Source: Plotosus lineatus
Lineage: Eukaryota; Chordata; Actinopteri; Siluriformes; Plotosidae
Length of the DNA stretch: 64,000 bases
Assembly: GCA_024760905.1 (NCBI GenBank)
Contig: CM045734.1
Location: forward strand, 40,470,564 to 40,534,563
Direction of reading: 5' to 3'
The notes under the pieces were generated by a model. That model made no database searches. It worked only from the letters and a program-made list of their open reading frames with translations, and had not been told where the DNA came from. Made by a program: the position numbers and the translations under genes. Below are positions 22,394 to 36,108 of this stretch, one piece after another; position 1 is the first letter of the stretch, and each line of letters opens with the position of its first letter.

Positions 22394-23821
22394 ATTCACT
22401 GCTGTTTGAATTATAATCTTATTTGATGGCTCAAACTATACACATGATATAATACCAGCATATCGACCTACTCCTTTTCCAACTAAACATTATAGATTCT
22501 GTAACTACTGGTCAATGATAGATACGTAGATTCCTAATTGCTTCTTTTACTCTATTTGTGGAAAATAAAATATAATCTAATCAATTGTATTACATCACCT
22601 CGAACTCTGTGATACTGAGCTCAATATATGATCTCTTTCTAGGAGAGGAAAACAAAGAGCTTTTGATGAAATTTCAAATTTCATTGACACATAAAAGATT
22701 TAAGATTTCTGAAACAAAATCCTGTTCACATGAACCATGTCCATGAGGTTTATTTACAGTAGCCATAGGCTCCAACATTATATACCATTAAGGAAGTAAA
22801 GACAGACTAACAAGCCTGTTCACACAACCCCATACATGTTTTTTTTTCTTTTTGGCCCTTGACCATTTCAGTATAATTGAAAGGGAAATAAAAAATACAG
22901 CGCACTTTAAACTGCTAACTGTATTACATAACATCAACACCTTAATAAAGGAGTCCAGATTCCCAGTCTCACACCCAACAATACTGTGGGCGTTTTACCA
23001 CTCTGCCTTTCATTTACTCAAAGGAAAATAAACAACTCTGAGAAATCTACTGTACAAATGTGCTGAAGTAATAAGCAATCAGGAACTACTACTTGAACAT
23101 ACAGTGCACAGTACATTTTACACAGTATTTCAAAAGAAGGTATGACAACAGGACCAAGAACAACTCGACTGAAGAACGGCTGATTTCAGAAACTGATTCG
23201 GACCTGGTGTACGCTAAAGATCTGAGTGGTAAGTCCCTTTTGGATGTAAAGGCAAAAATATACAGGCATGAAAACCCCTCACTGTTCTTATTCTTGTTCT
23301 GATTCGAACAGATAAGCAGCTTCTGTGATTACTAAAGTAAAAAATAAGATGTACTCATCTGCTGTAATACTGAGAACTTCATAAAAAAATGTGCTCCATA
23401 AAATGCCCTTACACATGTGATTTACAAAATTATACATTCATGTAGAAAAAAAGACAATAAAAGGAAACGCGTTTAAAAAAAACAAACAAATGAAGGCAAA
23501 TAAATACCCAGTGTATTTTTAGTGAAAACACAAAATATTACCAAAAAAAATAAAGAAAAAGAAAAAAACGCCACTACTTTAAATCATCACTCATTTGGCA
23601 GTGACCTAATTTATGTACTTCAACTCCTTCACCAGGTGAGAAAATGTATAAATAACACCACATTAATAAATTAAAAAAATAAACAAAAAAAATGTGGTTA
23701 GTACAAAAGACATATAAAAGATGTTTTATTTAAATTGGATTACAGCTTTTTATATTTACAGAGTACACTAAAAAACAACAACAACAACAAAAACAGTCCT
23801 TCGTCCCTAGATGTAACATGT

Positions 23822-25138
23822 TCACTTAAACTGCTCTGGAATGTGAGCGATCTGGGAGTGCATGCTTGTTGGTGGGCTGGAGATGCCTTCAGACCAGTCG
23901 GACATGTTGGAGTGGGGTGAAGAGCTGGACCACTGGTCAGGTGAGCCTGGTGATGGTGTGAGGAAAGGATGATCAGGCACCTGAAGCTGGTGGCTGGGGG
24001 TGCTGGTGTCCATGCCACCTGAATAGCTGTGCTGTGATGGGGGCGTGAGGAACTGCGTGCTGGCCATTCCGGGAGCCAGTGTCTGAGCATTAAGAAGCTG
24101 TGTCTCCTGAGGAAGGATTGTGTGGATGGGGACGTTGCTTCCTGTGCTTCGCTGCTGCTCATTGCTGATGAAATTTTGACTGCTGCTCAGGTTCTGATTT
24201 GGGTTTGAGTTCTGGTGCTGCAGCTGGATGCTGGGCTGCTGTTGCTGTAGATTGGGTTGCATTTGCTGCGGCTGAAGGATGTGTGGCTGTGCAGTGAGAT
24301 GGGCATTGGTCAAGCCCTGGTAGTTCATCATTTGTGTTAATGCGCTGGCAGGAACACCATTGTGGAGTGATGTCATCAAGCTGTGCTGGTTGGTTTGGCA
24401 CATACCACCCTGGCTTGGGATGTTTCTCATGGCTCCGAACTGACCCTGCGGGCCAAGGCCAGCATGCATCCTGTTCAGCCATTCGCATTGCCCATTCATA
24501 GCTGATGATCCACCCACGGGCAAGTGTGTAAGACGTGGAGGTAGGGGATCGAACTGCAAGCGTGCCAGCTCCTGCTTACCTGCCATGCTCAGGTGATTAA
24601 CTCCCACATGACCATCAGGAACAGCCTGCATGTGGTTTAGTGGCACAGAAGGTGACTGCTGGAAGGGCGAGGGCATCAGAGGCGGCGAGGCAACATCTGA
24701 AATGTAGCCGTGAGGTGATTCAAGGGAATCGACAGGTGAGAGCACAGCTGAGCTTTCTAACAAGCTTCCTTTACCATCCTGTGGCTTCTTTTTCTTGGCT
24801 TTTAGGTCTTTCGCATCTTTGCAAGCAATACCCTTGGCACCAGGCTTTCTGGCTTTTTTGCTCTGGATGGAGGGCTTTATGCCACCCAGGTAGGTATTGG
24901 GTGAGCCTAAAGGAGGTGAGAGTGTGGAATTCATGGGCGCACTGGGCATGGGTGGGCTGCGAACCAGGTTGTACTCATCCATGAGTCGCACGATATCATG
25001 GTGCATGCGTTCCTGAGCAATGTCCCGTGGCAGACGGTCCATGTGGTCTGTGATCTCACGGTTGGCGAAGTGGTCCAGCAGCACTTTGGCGGTCTCGTAG
25101 CTGCCCTCCCTGGCTGCCAGAAACAGAGGAGTTTCTTC
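23822..25138 (-). CDS. notch1: notch1 exon 34: last ankyrin repeat, TAD, PEST, stop
   Basis: 1317 nt (438 codons and TGA at 23822-23824). [20 protein letters not shown] completes the ankyrin domain. Then comes a nuclear-signal-like basic run, [20 protein letters not shown], a Gln-rich transactivation region, and PEST with [29 protein letters not shown] and [14 protein letters not shown]. The degron glutamate after TPSP is Gly here. Confidence 0.96.
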   Translation of the reverse strand, partial: EETPLFLAAREGSYETAKVLLDHFANREITDHMDRLPRDIAQERMHHDIVRLMDEYNLVRSPPMPSAPMNSTLSPPLGSPNTYLGGIKPSIQSKKARKPGAKGIACKDAKDLKAKKKKPQDGKGSLLESSAVLSPVDSLESPHGYISDVASPPLMPSPFQQSPSVPLNHMQAVPDGHVGVNHLSMAGKQELARLQFDPLPPRLTHLPVGGSSAMNGQCEWLNRMHAGLGPQGQFGAMRNIPSQGGMCQTNQHSLMTSLHNGVPASALTQMMNYQGLTNAHLTAQPHILQPQQMQPNLQQQQPSIQLQHQNSNPNQNLSSSQNFISNEQQRSTGSNVPIHTILPQETQLLNAQTLAPGMASTQFLTPPSQHSYSGGMDTSTPSHQLQVPDHPFLTPSPGSPDQWSSSSPHSNMSDWSEGISSPPTSMHSQIAHIPEQFK

Positions 25139-28100
25139 CTACAGCAAGAGAAAAATTAATGTTAATACAGCATCACTATTTACTCCATAACCTCCTCAGC
25201 TCCAATTCGTCAGTAATACCAATACTACTGAGTGATTAGAAATACTACACTTCAGTACATTCAGAATGGCAAATTTGTACTTTTGGTGTTTTCATTATAA
25301 ATTTGAAGCCTTTGTACACTTTAAAAAAAGGCATAACTATTTACTATTAACTCTACTCGCCAATATTTATCTAAAATATGTTATACCTTGTTGTTCTGCA
25401 TGTCTTTATTGGCTCCATTCTTAAGCAGTACCACAGCTGCGTCCACATTGTTCACAGCAGCAGCCCAGTGCAGTGCAGATTTTCCTGTTGCATGAATAAA
25501 CACATCTTAATCTCTTCCAGTGACATAACAATGTTGTTACTAGCCAAGCATAACGCTGCTTTTATAATGCATCATGCCTCTTTCACACAGGAATAATGAT
25601 CATTTATTTATTAATCATGTACTATTTATTACACGATTATAATCATTAGGCATTACCAAAGTCATCAATGGCATTGACATCAGCATGGCAATTGATTAGC
25701 TCCTCCACCATGCCTTCCACAGCCAGTCTGGCAGCCAGGATCAGAGGAGTAGTGCCATCATGCATACGTGCATCAAGATCTGTTGCACGATTCCGTATTA
25801 AAATCTATAGCAAAGATTTATTGGTAGAAATTAGGTTAAGATTAAATAAAAATATAGATAAAAATGTTTCCGTATAAGATAATGTGATCAGGCAGAAAAA
25901 ACCTTTTGACTAAATTAATTTGCTTTTTGGGCAGTTGTGGCCCAGTGGTGTGTTTAGTTCATCTGTAACTGCTTAATTGTAATTAAGGTCATGGGGAAGC
26001 TGGTGCCCATCCCAGCCGACTCCGGGCGAGGGCGGAGTACACCCTGGACGGGGTTAGGGTTGAGGGGACAAGTTGCACCAAACCATATACAATGCCCCCA
26101 CAACAGTAACAAAGCAACTGGGTGTTTTCTTTAATTAATCACACAACTGTCAGTTTTTGTCTAAAAGTAAAAATTTAGAAAAATTATTCGCTACTTGTGA
26201 TTTCATGGTATACGAGTGTATCAGGTAGTATCTTTACAAAAAAAAAAAAAAAAAAAACCCTTCCTGATATTATAATCACAGGAAGTGGAGATATAGAGGA
26301 ACATAAAAAAACTGGTTTCCTTTAATTCCACAGAGGGCACATCAAGTTATGTTCTGATAAAAATGTACCAGAACTGCATTTTCACTACAAAAAGCACTCC
26401 CTATATGAAAGCACCCAAACTAAGCCACCTTCACTCGTGCATATTTAAAAAGGAAAGCTCCCCACAAGTCGAAATATACATCAATGAGCCAGGCCGCGGG
26501 AGGCCCTAGAGTGCATTTATAAAAGTGAAAAGTTGTGATATGAAGCAGTGGCGCTCTCGTTCAACCAAGAAAATACCAACATTTTTGAAGGACCTGATAA
26601 ATTCATATACAACAGTGCTTCTCAAATAGTGGGACACGCGCGGTGTGATGCCAGGGGAGCGCGTACGACCCTGGGGAACCTGCTTTTCTGGAATAGTGTA
26701 CGAGAATTAAGTGTAATTGCATCGCCGCTCCACTAGTTGGCAATGGCGCTCTCATTGTCGCGCTATGGTGTAGTGGTTTTTCGGACGAGCAAACGATATG
26801 AAGTGCAGTAAACAACCCCTCAAGAAACAACACAGAAAAATTTCTAACAGGAACGAAGAGAAAGGTGGAGTGAGACAGATATTAAGCCATAAATAAGTTG
26901 AATGCGTTTAAATAAGGATGATTTTTTTTTTAAATTTCAGACACATTGATGCACTTTAAATCTTTTCTATTACATATTAAAAAAAACAATGTTAATGGAA
27001 TTTTTCTTTATTGTAAGTTGAACTATATTTCTTTCTTTTTTGTTTTTAATATTAATAAAGATTAAATGGTTGTGCAGAGGTGTACTAATAACAATTTCAT
27101 TGAAAATAATACTATTTATAGTCACTCGCGGGGCGGTGGAGGGGTGTGAATTTTTTTTTTCTTCCCTGGGGGGGGGGTGGGGGCGCCACAGAAAATAATT
27201 GAGAAGCACTGATATACAGTGAAATCACAGAGGCAGGCTGCTTTTTTTTTTGGTCCTCAGAATCATTCCAATTAAGAGGGCCATACATTTTTCCTCCCAA
27301 ATGGTTTTAGAGATAACCCTACAAACAATTGATTGGAACTGGATGTATATGTGATATCATGATTCTATGTGATGGTGATGAAATAGTGCCCTGGGTGACT
27401 CTTCAAAGAAACCTGTTAACCATCACTTTTATAAGCAACAGGTTGAAAGTGGTCTGAGCGATCACTGAGAAGATATCTGAGCACCAAACAAAATCCAGTG
27501 ACCTGAATCAAATGTTTTGGTCATGCAGAATGTACAAGACAAAAGCATACCAGAAAAAGCACCTGATAGTATCCATATGATTTGAATGTCTAGTAAGTGC
27601 CAGGATATTTCCCAAGTCAAAACCTCGTTGCTATTCTGAAGAGCGCTAATACGTAGGTCGGTATTGATTTCACACCTGGAAGACCCCTTGTGCATCTGAA
27701 GCCACAGCAGCATGGAGTGGAGTTCGGCCCATGTTGTCTTGAATGTTGGCATCTGCGCTGGCTTCCAGCAGTCTCTTAGCGGCATCAGAACGGGCATAAC
27801 GAGCAGCCAGGTGCAGGGCTGTCTCACCTGTGCGGTCCGTCTGGTTGTGCAAGTTAGCACCCTGGTAGATGAAATCATTTATAACATTGGCTGAGGCGTC
27901 CTCCTCTTCCTCACTGTTGCCAGTTTCCAGGCCTCCTCCACTACAGGAGGCGATCATTAAAGGAGTGAAGCCGTCTTTACATGGGAAAAATACAACAAGG
28001 TAGAAAGTATCAGTATAAGCCAAACTAATGTTATGTCCATTCTCTGAACAATACAACTTTAGGATTAATACTAATATTAAGTGTCCTGAGTGTTTTGTGC

Positions 28101-31100
28101 AACAGTTCCTACAGTGTTTGCTCTTTTATCTCTCTCATTACCTGAACCACATAATCCTATTTGGGTCACGGGGAAACTTGAGCCTATCTCAGCTAACACT
28201 GGGTGATGGCTGGGTACACCCTGAACAGCTCGTCAGGGCATAGTTCACAATTGAACAGTTCACTCTCTCATCGCTTGCATTTGCCGAACTGCTTAATCTT
28301 ATTGGGGTTGCGGGGAGACTGGAGCCGACACTGGTGGGAGGCAAGGTACACCCCGAGCCAGTTCAATTCCAGTGGTGCCTGTCAGGGCCAGCAAAGCCTT
28401 CTCTGCTGGATTAATCACTATCAGAAACATTTGATTTACATTTACAACTTAAATTCTAGTATTTGTTCATTCGTTTGTATTAATTTATTCCCAACTCTAC
28501 ATTCCCTTCATTTTGTAGGATGACTCTTGGCTGTACTGCTTTCAGTGTGTATACGGATGGTAGTTTTTTTTTTGTTTTTTTTTTGTTGTTCAGTAAGATT
28601 TTAAAATCTGTGTGCTTCCATGTCAATCTAATCTGCCCAGGGCTTTCATAATCAGTAGTGCTGGCCGATGCCACTTAAACTATATCAGTTACGGGGCTGT
28701 TCCATTTACCAACCAGACTCCAGATTCACCTCACAGGGCAACCCAGCCGGTCGACAATAACATCAGCAGTTTTCTGATTGGTTGGTCAGAGCAAAATTAG
28801 CTGAATAGTCTACACCGACCTGCACACGATGTCTTTAATTTAGAATTTTTTATGGCCATAATGGCTGATGGAGGAGGATAAATTACCTTGGCATGGGACA
28901 TGCTTAAAAATTCATTTTCAAGGTGGATTTAAAAAAAAAAAATCTAGAAATGATAAGGCTGAGGAAATTGAGAAAAGTTTACATATTTTTACTTTTGGTT
29001 GTGCACCAATTTACTGGAAGCTTCCACCAGTAAACACTGATGGTTATGCAAATTTCAGTGTCACTAGGAGAAATGTGTGCCCTCTGCATTGCCAGACCTA
29101 GTTACATTGTGTATATATATTATTGATGATGTGTATAATTGCGACGTGATAGTGGTGGTATTAAGAGGTGGTTAGCACGTCCGCCTCACAGCAAGAAGGC
29201 CTGGGTTCGATTTCGTGCCAGGGCGTTTCTGTGTGGAGTCTGTATGTTCCCTCCGTGCTTGCGTGGGTTTCCTCCGGGTACTCCGGTTTCCTCCCACAGT
29301 CCAAAAACATGCACAGTAGGTCACTTGGCTGTTCCAAATTGTCCATAGGTGTGAGTGAGTCCGTATGTGGCCTGGCAAACCATACGGTAGATCATCGTGC
29401 TCACAGCCATGACAATCCCTCTATGAGCATCATTCAAGCTTCAGGGATCGACGTCCATTCCTCGTGGGATGTGGGGAGAGAAGAAGTGGTTTAAGTCCAT
29501 TAACTCCCACAGAAGGACCAGGTACCAAATGACCCACCACTGTTCAACACTCACATAACCATTCACACTCAGACCTAGAGCGGTTAGCCAAATGTGTATA
29601 TCTTTGGACTGTAAGAGGAAGCCAGGGTACCCGGAGGAAACCTACACAAGCGAGGAAGGAGAAAGGAGAACATGCACGCATTCCCTCGCTGCATGGAACT
29701 TAAACCCAGGACCTTCTTGCTGCAAGGCAGATGTGCTAACCACGATGCCACTGTGCTGCCCTCCAGCAATGCTACCATTTCATTTTTCAACTACAACACC
29801 AAAATTTTGAATGTTTTTCAAACACCACATTGTAGTTTTAAACAATGTTAATTTATAAATGTTCTGACCTAACCAAATGAAAACCAACAAAAAGCTCTGG
29901 GAATATTTTCAGTTTAAGTCAGTGACAGCGCACAAAGGCAATGAGAGTTCACCTGACTAAGTTCAGTAAAACCATAAAAATCAAAGTCAAACCAAGCCAA
30001 AGAGAAATGCTACCAAAACCCTCACTCATGTTCTCGGTTGACAATGAGATACAAGAACCTCTAAAACTCAATCTGAGGGCATAGTCTACTCCATCATTCT
30101 TCAAAGTGATGGAAAGATTACGCCAAAGTAACAAACAAATCGAAAGCGGATTTCACGTGTTTGCCTCTGCCAATCATCCCCAGATCTCTTCGATAACGGA
30201 TTCTAATCAAGAGTGAGGTTTTTCCATGCTAAGCTTAAGGGAGTGGGCTCAGCTTTTGAAAACTTCATGGCTGGTATAAGCGAGCATTATCATCTCTAAG
30301 AAGAAGCTTGACACACCGTCTTCAACAGGGCCTTCTTTTCTTCAAAAGAACAGCTATTCCCAGATCTATCTTGATTTCGTCAATTTCAGCACATTGATTC
30401 AAAGAGTAAAGGAGAGAAAAAAGGAGAAACGCTTGTAAAAAAAAAAAAAAACCTGCCTTCAATTTCCCATCATATTTCAGACAGTTATTTGAGAGTTAAT
30501 AAAACCAAATCGCAAGTTTGATATAGTGTCTGTTTAATTGGCACGTGTAAAGAGATAGCAGGTATCATGGAGGGATGGAGCGGTTCTCTTGGGCGCACTC
30601 CCCAAGGTTTAGAGCTTTCAGCCAGTCTTTGAAGTCAATCTCTTTCCCCAGTGGGGCCGTATATTCAAGCTGCTGTGATCGATTTTTTAAGAATGCGTCG
30701 GTCTTAAAAACTCTTTTTATATCCTGCTCGCCATCACTAAAATAGCTACTCTGAAAAGAAAAAAAGCATCCCTCTGTTCAACAACTAAAATTTCAATACA
30801 AGCAGCTACATTATCCAATCAGGCAACCATTTTACAAGGAGGAAGTCCTCCCCGGCTGTCAGGAAGCAAAGAGCTGACTTGAAGAAGGAAGAGATAACAA
30901 GGATACCAACAAATGAGGATGAGGATGGGCTTACACTACAAAACAGCTGAAGAAAATAAAATGTTCAGGGGGAAAAAGTGCATATAAGAAGTTGATTGCT
31001 ACAGAGACCTGGGATTTAACGGGATTGAAAAACGTTACCGCTTGACAGGTAACTGAATTTACTTGGTAAGCTTTTGTAATTTACCATCCTCTGAAAAGTT

Positions 31101-31430
31101 GGTTATCCTCCCCAAGTATGAGCCTAATGTGCATGTCTTTGGGCTGTGTGAAGAAACTGGAGTACCCAGAGGATGCAAGTACAGGGAGAACACGCAAACT
31201 CCTCACAGAAACACTCAAACCCAGAACTTGAATCTTGAACCTGCTTGCTATGAGGTAGATGTGCTAAAAACTATGCCATGGTGCCGCCCTATAAAACTTC
31301 CTTATAATTAAAAATGATCAGAGTGAAAAATATGCTCACAAAGAAGGAATCAAGAAACAGCCTCCTCTTTATTTCATTTCCCTCACACACCGTGGTTGAT
31401 GTAAGAAATCTGCATTCACACTGTCGGTAT

Positions 31431-31471
<41 letters not shown>

Positions 31472-31812
31472 ATCCCTCACTTTCCACAGTTATTTGCCCC
31501 CCCACTGACATATACCGACATGTATGTGTGTATATAATATCAATAAATACATATTCAATGCTATAAATGCTTATAATCACAAGTAAACATTAAAAAATAA
31601 TGCACAATATGAAAATAAAATATAAATAAACACACACACGCGCATGCACACACTGATGTGCACCTCACATAAATGTAACTAGTTTTGATGGGAGGTTTTG
31701 GGTTGTTTTGTGTTTGTTTATGATTTTTTTTTGCATAATTGAGCTTGTTAGCCTTTTCCTTAATCTTTTCCCCTATTCTTCCTTAATTTCCTTATTTTTT
31801 TAATTCGATGAA

Positions 31813-31873
<61 letters not shown>

Positions 31874-32092
31874 TATATATATTTATATTAGGCACACACA
31901 CTCACAGTACCTTACCTGGCCCACGGACATTGACGTCCATACAGTCGTTCTCATTCTCGCCTTGAGGAGGTGTGGGAGCTATAGAGGGGATGCGCAGGTC
32001 AGCTGCATCCAGATGTTGCTGAGTCCATTGCCGATGATCCTGCTGGTCATCCAGATTTAATATTGCCGGCTCCTCAAACTAACAAACAAACA

Positions 32093-32132
<40 letters not shown>

Positions 32133-34858
32133 CTGAAATTTTTTAAATCATATATTCAGTATCACTGCAATGTTAGTCTGGTTAGTTTCATTTACTGAAA
32201 ATACGCCTCAGTACAGGGGAACTCATATCCAGAGCAACATACAGAAATGTACTGAATCTGAAAACGTGTGTGCAAGCAGGCAAGTAGGTCTAAGAACACC
32301 ACAAGTCTGAAATCATTTTACATTCAAGTTAATACTATTGTGTTAAAAAGATTCTTATGAAGCTATAAAATATAGACAAAATTGTACTCAACAATTTCGA
32401 AATAATAATGCCATTTTCCCATTACAGTAGTGTTCGACTTACCCTAAAGCGCTTTGTGTCTACTTGCTCTTCTTCTCCCCATTCATTCTGATTGTCATCC
32501 ATTAGTGAAATATCAGAGTTCTTCAGTGGTCTATAATGAGAAAATTCCATAATAAATGTTGCTGTGCCCTTTCACCCCAAACTCATTTCCTCAAAAGTCC
32601 GTCTTTTTTCTACAACACCCCAAAAACTTGCTACTATTCAAAAACCCACCCTGTCATTACGGCAAATACAATTCTTCATCTCTGTTATAACACACCCCAA
32701 GGTTGCCATAAGCTTTATTTCCTACTTTTCTGTGGTCACAACTATATCCAAAAAACTTCATGCTGACAAATCACTGTACTCACTTCAAGCCTACGGAGTC
32801 TTCGCCGACAGGTTCTCGCCGCTTCTTCTTACTAGGCTCGCTGGTTTTGAAGCCCTCAGGGAACCAGAGCTGGCCATGCTCTCGTCTGCGTTTACGGGAA
32901 GCCACCATGCCCACAGCCACGAAGGCCAGCAGTGCCAGGCCGGCCAGGACCACATAAACAGGGTAGAGCTTTAAGTACGTCTTGTCTTCAGGCTCAGCTG
33001 AAAGAAGAAAGGACATGTCAGACCCAACAGATGAATGTGGGCTGGTGTGTGAAGAAGTCACACACATGTCCTTATCCAAAAACAGCCGCTGTTCACGCAA
33101 ATGATATTTGACTGGTGGCGCAGTGAGATAAGTCAGGTTTGTGGCATACACTTGCTAAGTGTTTCTGTGCCATTTAGGAATAATCAGAATCACTAACCAT
33201 TTTCTTCATAAAAAAAAAGAGGTTCTGGCAAATAGGAAGACGAGGAAGTAAAAAAAAAGAGAGCAAGAACACCTCCTCTCACATCTCCTCAGCCCAGGGT
33301 ACCAGGAGACAACTTTACCACTTCTTCTTTAAGGGGAAAAAAGGGAGGGATTAATGAACTTCAAATTACTGCGCACGCTTTAAGCTGTAAAGACGAAGGA
33401 TTTATTAGGATTTTCAAGATAACAAAGACTCCCAACTTCTAGCACACTCCCGATCAATTTTCCTTCTCTTTTTTTTCCTGCTCCTCTCCCTGTCTCTGCT
33501 AAAGATTTTGAAATGATAAACTCCCCTAACCTAAACCCTTAGAGATACGCTAAGGCTTGGTGTTACATTCAGAGAGGTGAAGGTTGCAGCAGCTTGCTTC
33601 TTTCCATGCTTAGGCCACACTGAGGTGTAGATGTGAGTGTGTGTGCTTTCATGCATGTGTAGGAGAGAGCAAGAGAGAGAGAGAGAGAGAGAGAGAGAAA
33701 TTTAAGAAACACAACTGGAGAGAGATGAGAGCTTGATTCATGGCAATTAACCATTTTGGTGCCTGGAGTAGGTACATTTGCCCTCTGACTGCAGCATTGA
33801 CTATTTGTTGAATCTGAGATGCAAATCCATTCATTTTATTATTTTCATCCATGCATACCGCTTAATCCTATCAGGGTCACAGGGGAGCTGGTGCCTATCT
33901 CAGCCAACATTGGGTGAATGGGGGTACACATTGAACAGCTCGTCAGACAAATCACACATACACATCCTTTCACACTCACATCAACACCTAGGGGCAATTC
34001 AGCCTAATATGCATGTCTTTAGATTGTGGGGAAAAAACTGGCATACCCAGGAAAAATTCGCACAAGCATGAACACAACATGCAAACTCATCACAGAAACA
34101 CCCAAGTCAAGAAATCAAACCCAGGAAGTTGTTGCTCTAAGACGGTTATCCTAGCCCGTACTCCACTGTGCTTCCCACGTAGTATTTGAGCACCCCCTCC
34201 AAAAAAACCCTTCAGTCATCCACATAATCCTTGCTTTGTTCAGTGTGTGTGTGTGTGTGTGTGTCTGTGTGTGTGTGTGTTGGTATACTTTTAGATCATT
34301 AGAGTGAATAAGTGTCCATTAACACATATTAACATGGAGTAACTGGTCTTCATAAATTAAAGTATTTAATAATGGTTGAAATGACATTAATTTTGTTCAT
34401 TATTGGTGGATGGGCAGTGGTGGCCTGGTGGTAAAAGTTGCTGGAGCACTGATTATAAGGTTGGGGTTCAAGTCCCACTCTCAACAAGTTGTCACTGGTG
34501 TTTTACATTTACAGTAGGCCCTTGACTCTTCGTGGTTTTGCACTAGCTGCTTTGTATATTTGCGGATTGCCGAGCAACTGTCACGTGATTCAAATTCAGC
34601 CAATGGCTGTCTTCCTTCCTGCTGATTGGTTGAGATGATGTATACGCCCCTTTTATAAGCCGTGCTTTGTCCACAAGCACCATAGGTCACTTGAGTCAAG
34701 TGCCTTCATTGATGGAGCGCCTCACAAATAATGCAATGCCCCCTTCAGTGGATGTCTGATTAGCATTTTTAACCATTAATGTGTTTTTGTTGATTTGAGC
34801 TTTCCTTTCCATTCCTATGTGTGTAAAAGCACAAATGGTGATTAAAAATCTTGAATGT

Positions 34859-34954
<96 letters not shown>

Positions 34955-35491
34955 AACCACTCCACCAAAAGTAGGCTCTTGAGTCCAAAAATGAAAACCG
35001 AGATTTTTTTTACACGGTCAGATAGAGGAGGCCCAAAGCAGCAAAAAGTTTGCCAATACCTTGAAAACTGAGCGAGCTATGCCATTTCTTGTGTCAGCAT
35101 TCAACTAAAAATCTCAAAAGACGTTTTAGAGAAAAATGGGCACAAAGATTGCACTTCTTCCAAGATCATGAGTCCTGAGCAACCAAACATTTTTATGCAC
35201 TTCAGCCATATAAACGTTTAGAAAACATGTCTAGGAAGAATTTTATGAAGAGATGATAAGAGAAATCATCCTCATTTTAATCTGACACGCCCTTTTTAAA
35301 CCCATAAGTCACCGTGGTAAGCCCCAAAAATTAACAAAAAAAACCCGACTTTTTTTTCATTTCTGTTTATTCAAGTAAGATCAGTATGTATCTTTTTGAC
35401 CGTTATATAAAGGTTCAAATGCCTTCAAATGATACTGATTGAAAAAAACACTGTCGGTTCAAACAATCACACTGAATTTAAGAAAACCTTA

Positions 35492-35525
<34 letters not shown>

Positions 35526-36041
35526 AGATAACCTTATATAACAAAACTCTCTGATCTCTTTATACAAGTAAGCTTCATCAACTCTGCCCTCAGCATCATC
35601 ATCTTAATCTATATCCTGCTCAGCAGATAAGATCACATCTTCTTCACAAACAGCAGTCATCACACTTTTATTAACAAATGCCTCTTCTTCATCAAAATCA
35701 AAATCTTCATCAACTTCATCATCTTCATCAACAGCAAAGCTGGCATCATCATCATCAGTTTGTTTATATGTTAAAGGTATGAAACATTTAAGTATTTTTC
35801 AGGTCTTTACCAATTTTCCTACAAAACTACACAACCCATGATCCATCATGTCCAGTCCAGACAAGATTACACACAAAACAAATGATCAAAAAATTCCATA
35901 ATCGAATTTTGCATGCAGAGAAAAATACCAATACTCATATTAAGTTTCTAAAGTACATAATACTGAGCATATGGGATTTTCTTTGACTGAATTGCAATGA
36001 AATCATGTCTTTTTCTTAATATTCCAGCAGACCCGAAGTAT

Positions 36042-36108
<67 letters not shown>

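Larger units (their letters stand above)
22250..23821 (-). other. notch1: notch1 3' untranslated region (inferred)
   Basis: Runs from the stop codon to just past the best polyadenylation signal at 22268-22273. The length of about 1.57 kb is plausible for a vertebrate Notch1. The A-run at 22350-22388 becomes a poly(U) tract in the transcript. No repeat family covers 22400-23800, and no other gene is evident. The boundary is inferred; an earlier AATAAA at 23725-23730 could also be used. Confidence 0.6.

Noticed and set aside
29949..30134. Minus-strand 61-codon ORF with a hydrophobic stretch in notch1 intron 30
   Set aside because: No acceptor or donor in frame and no recognised motif. It lies downstream of the stop of the 30565-30750 ORF and cannot extend it.
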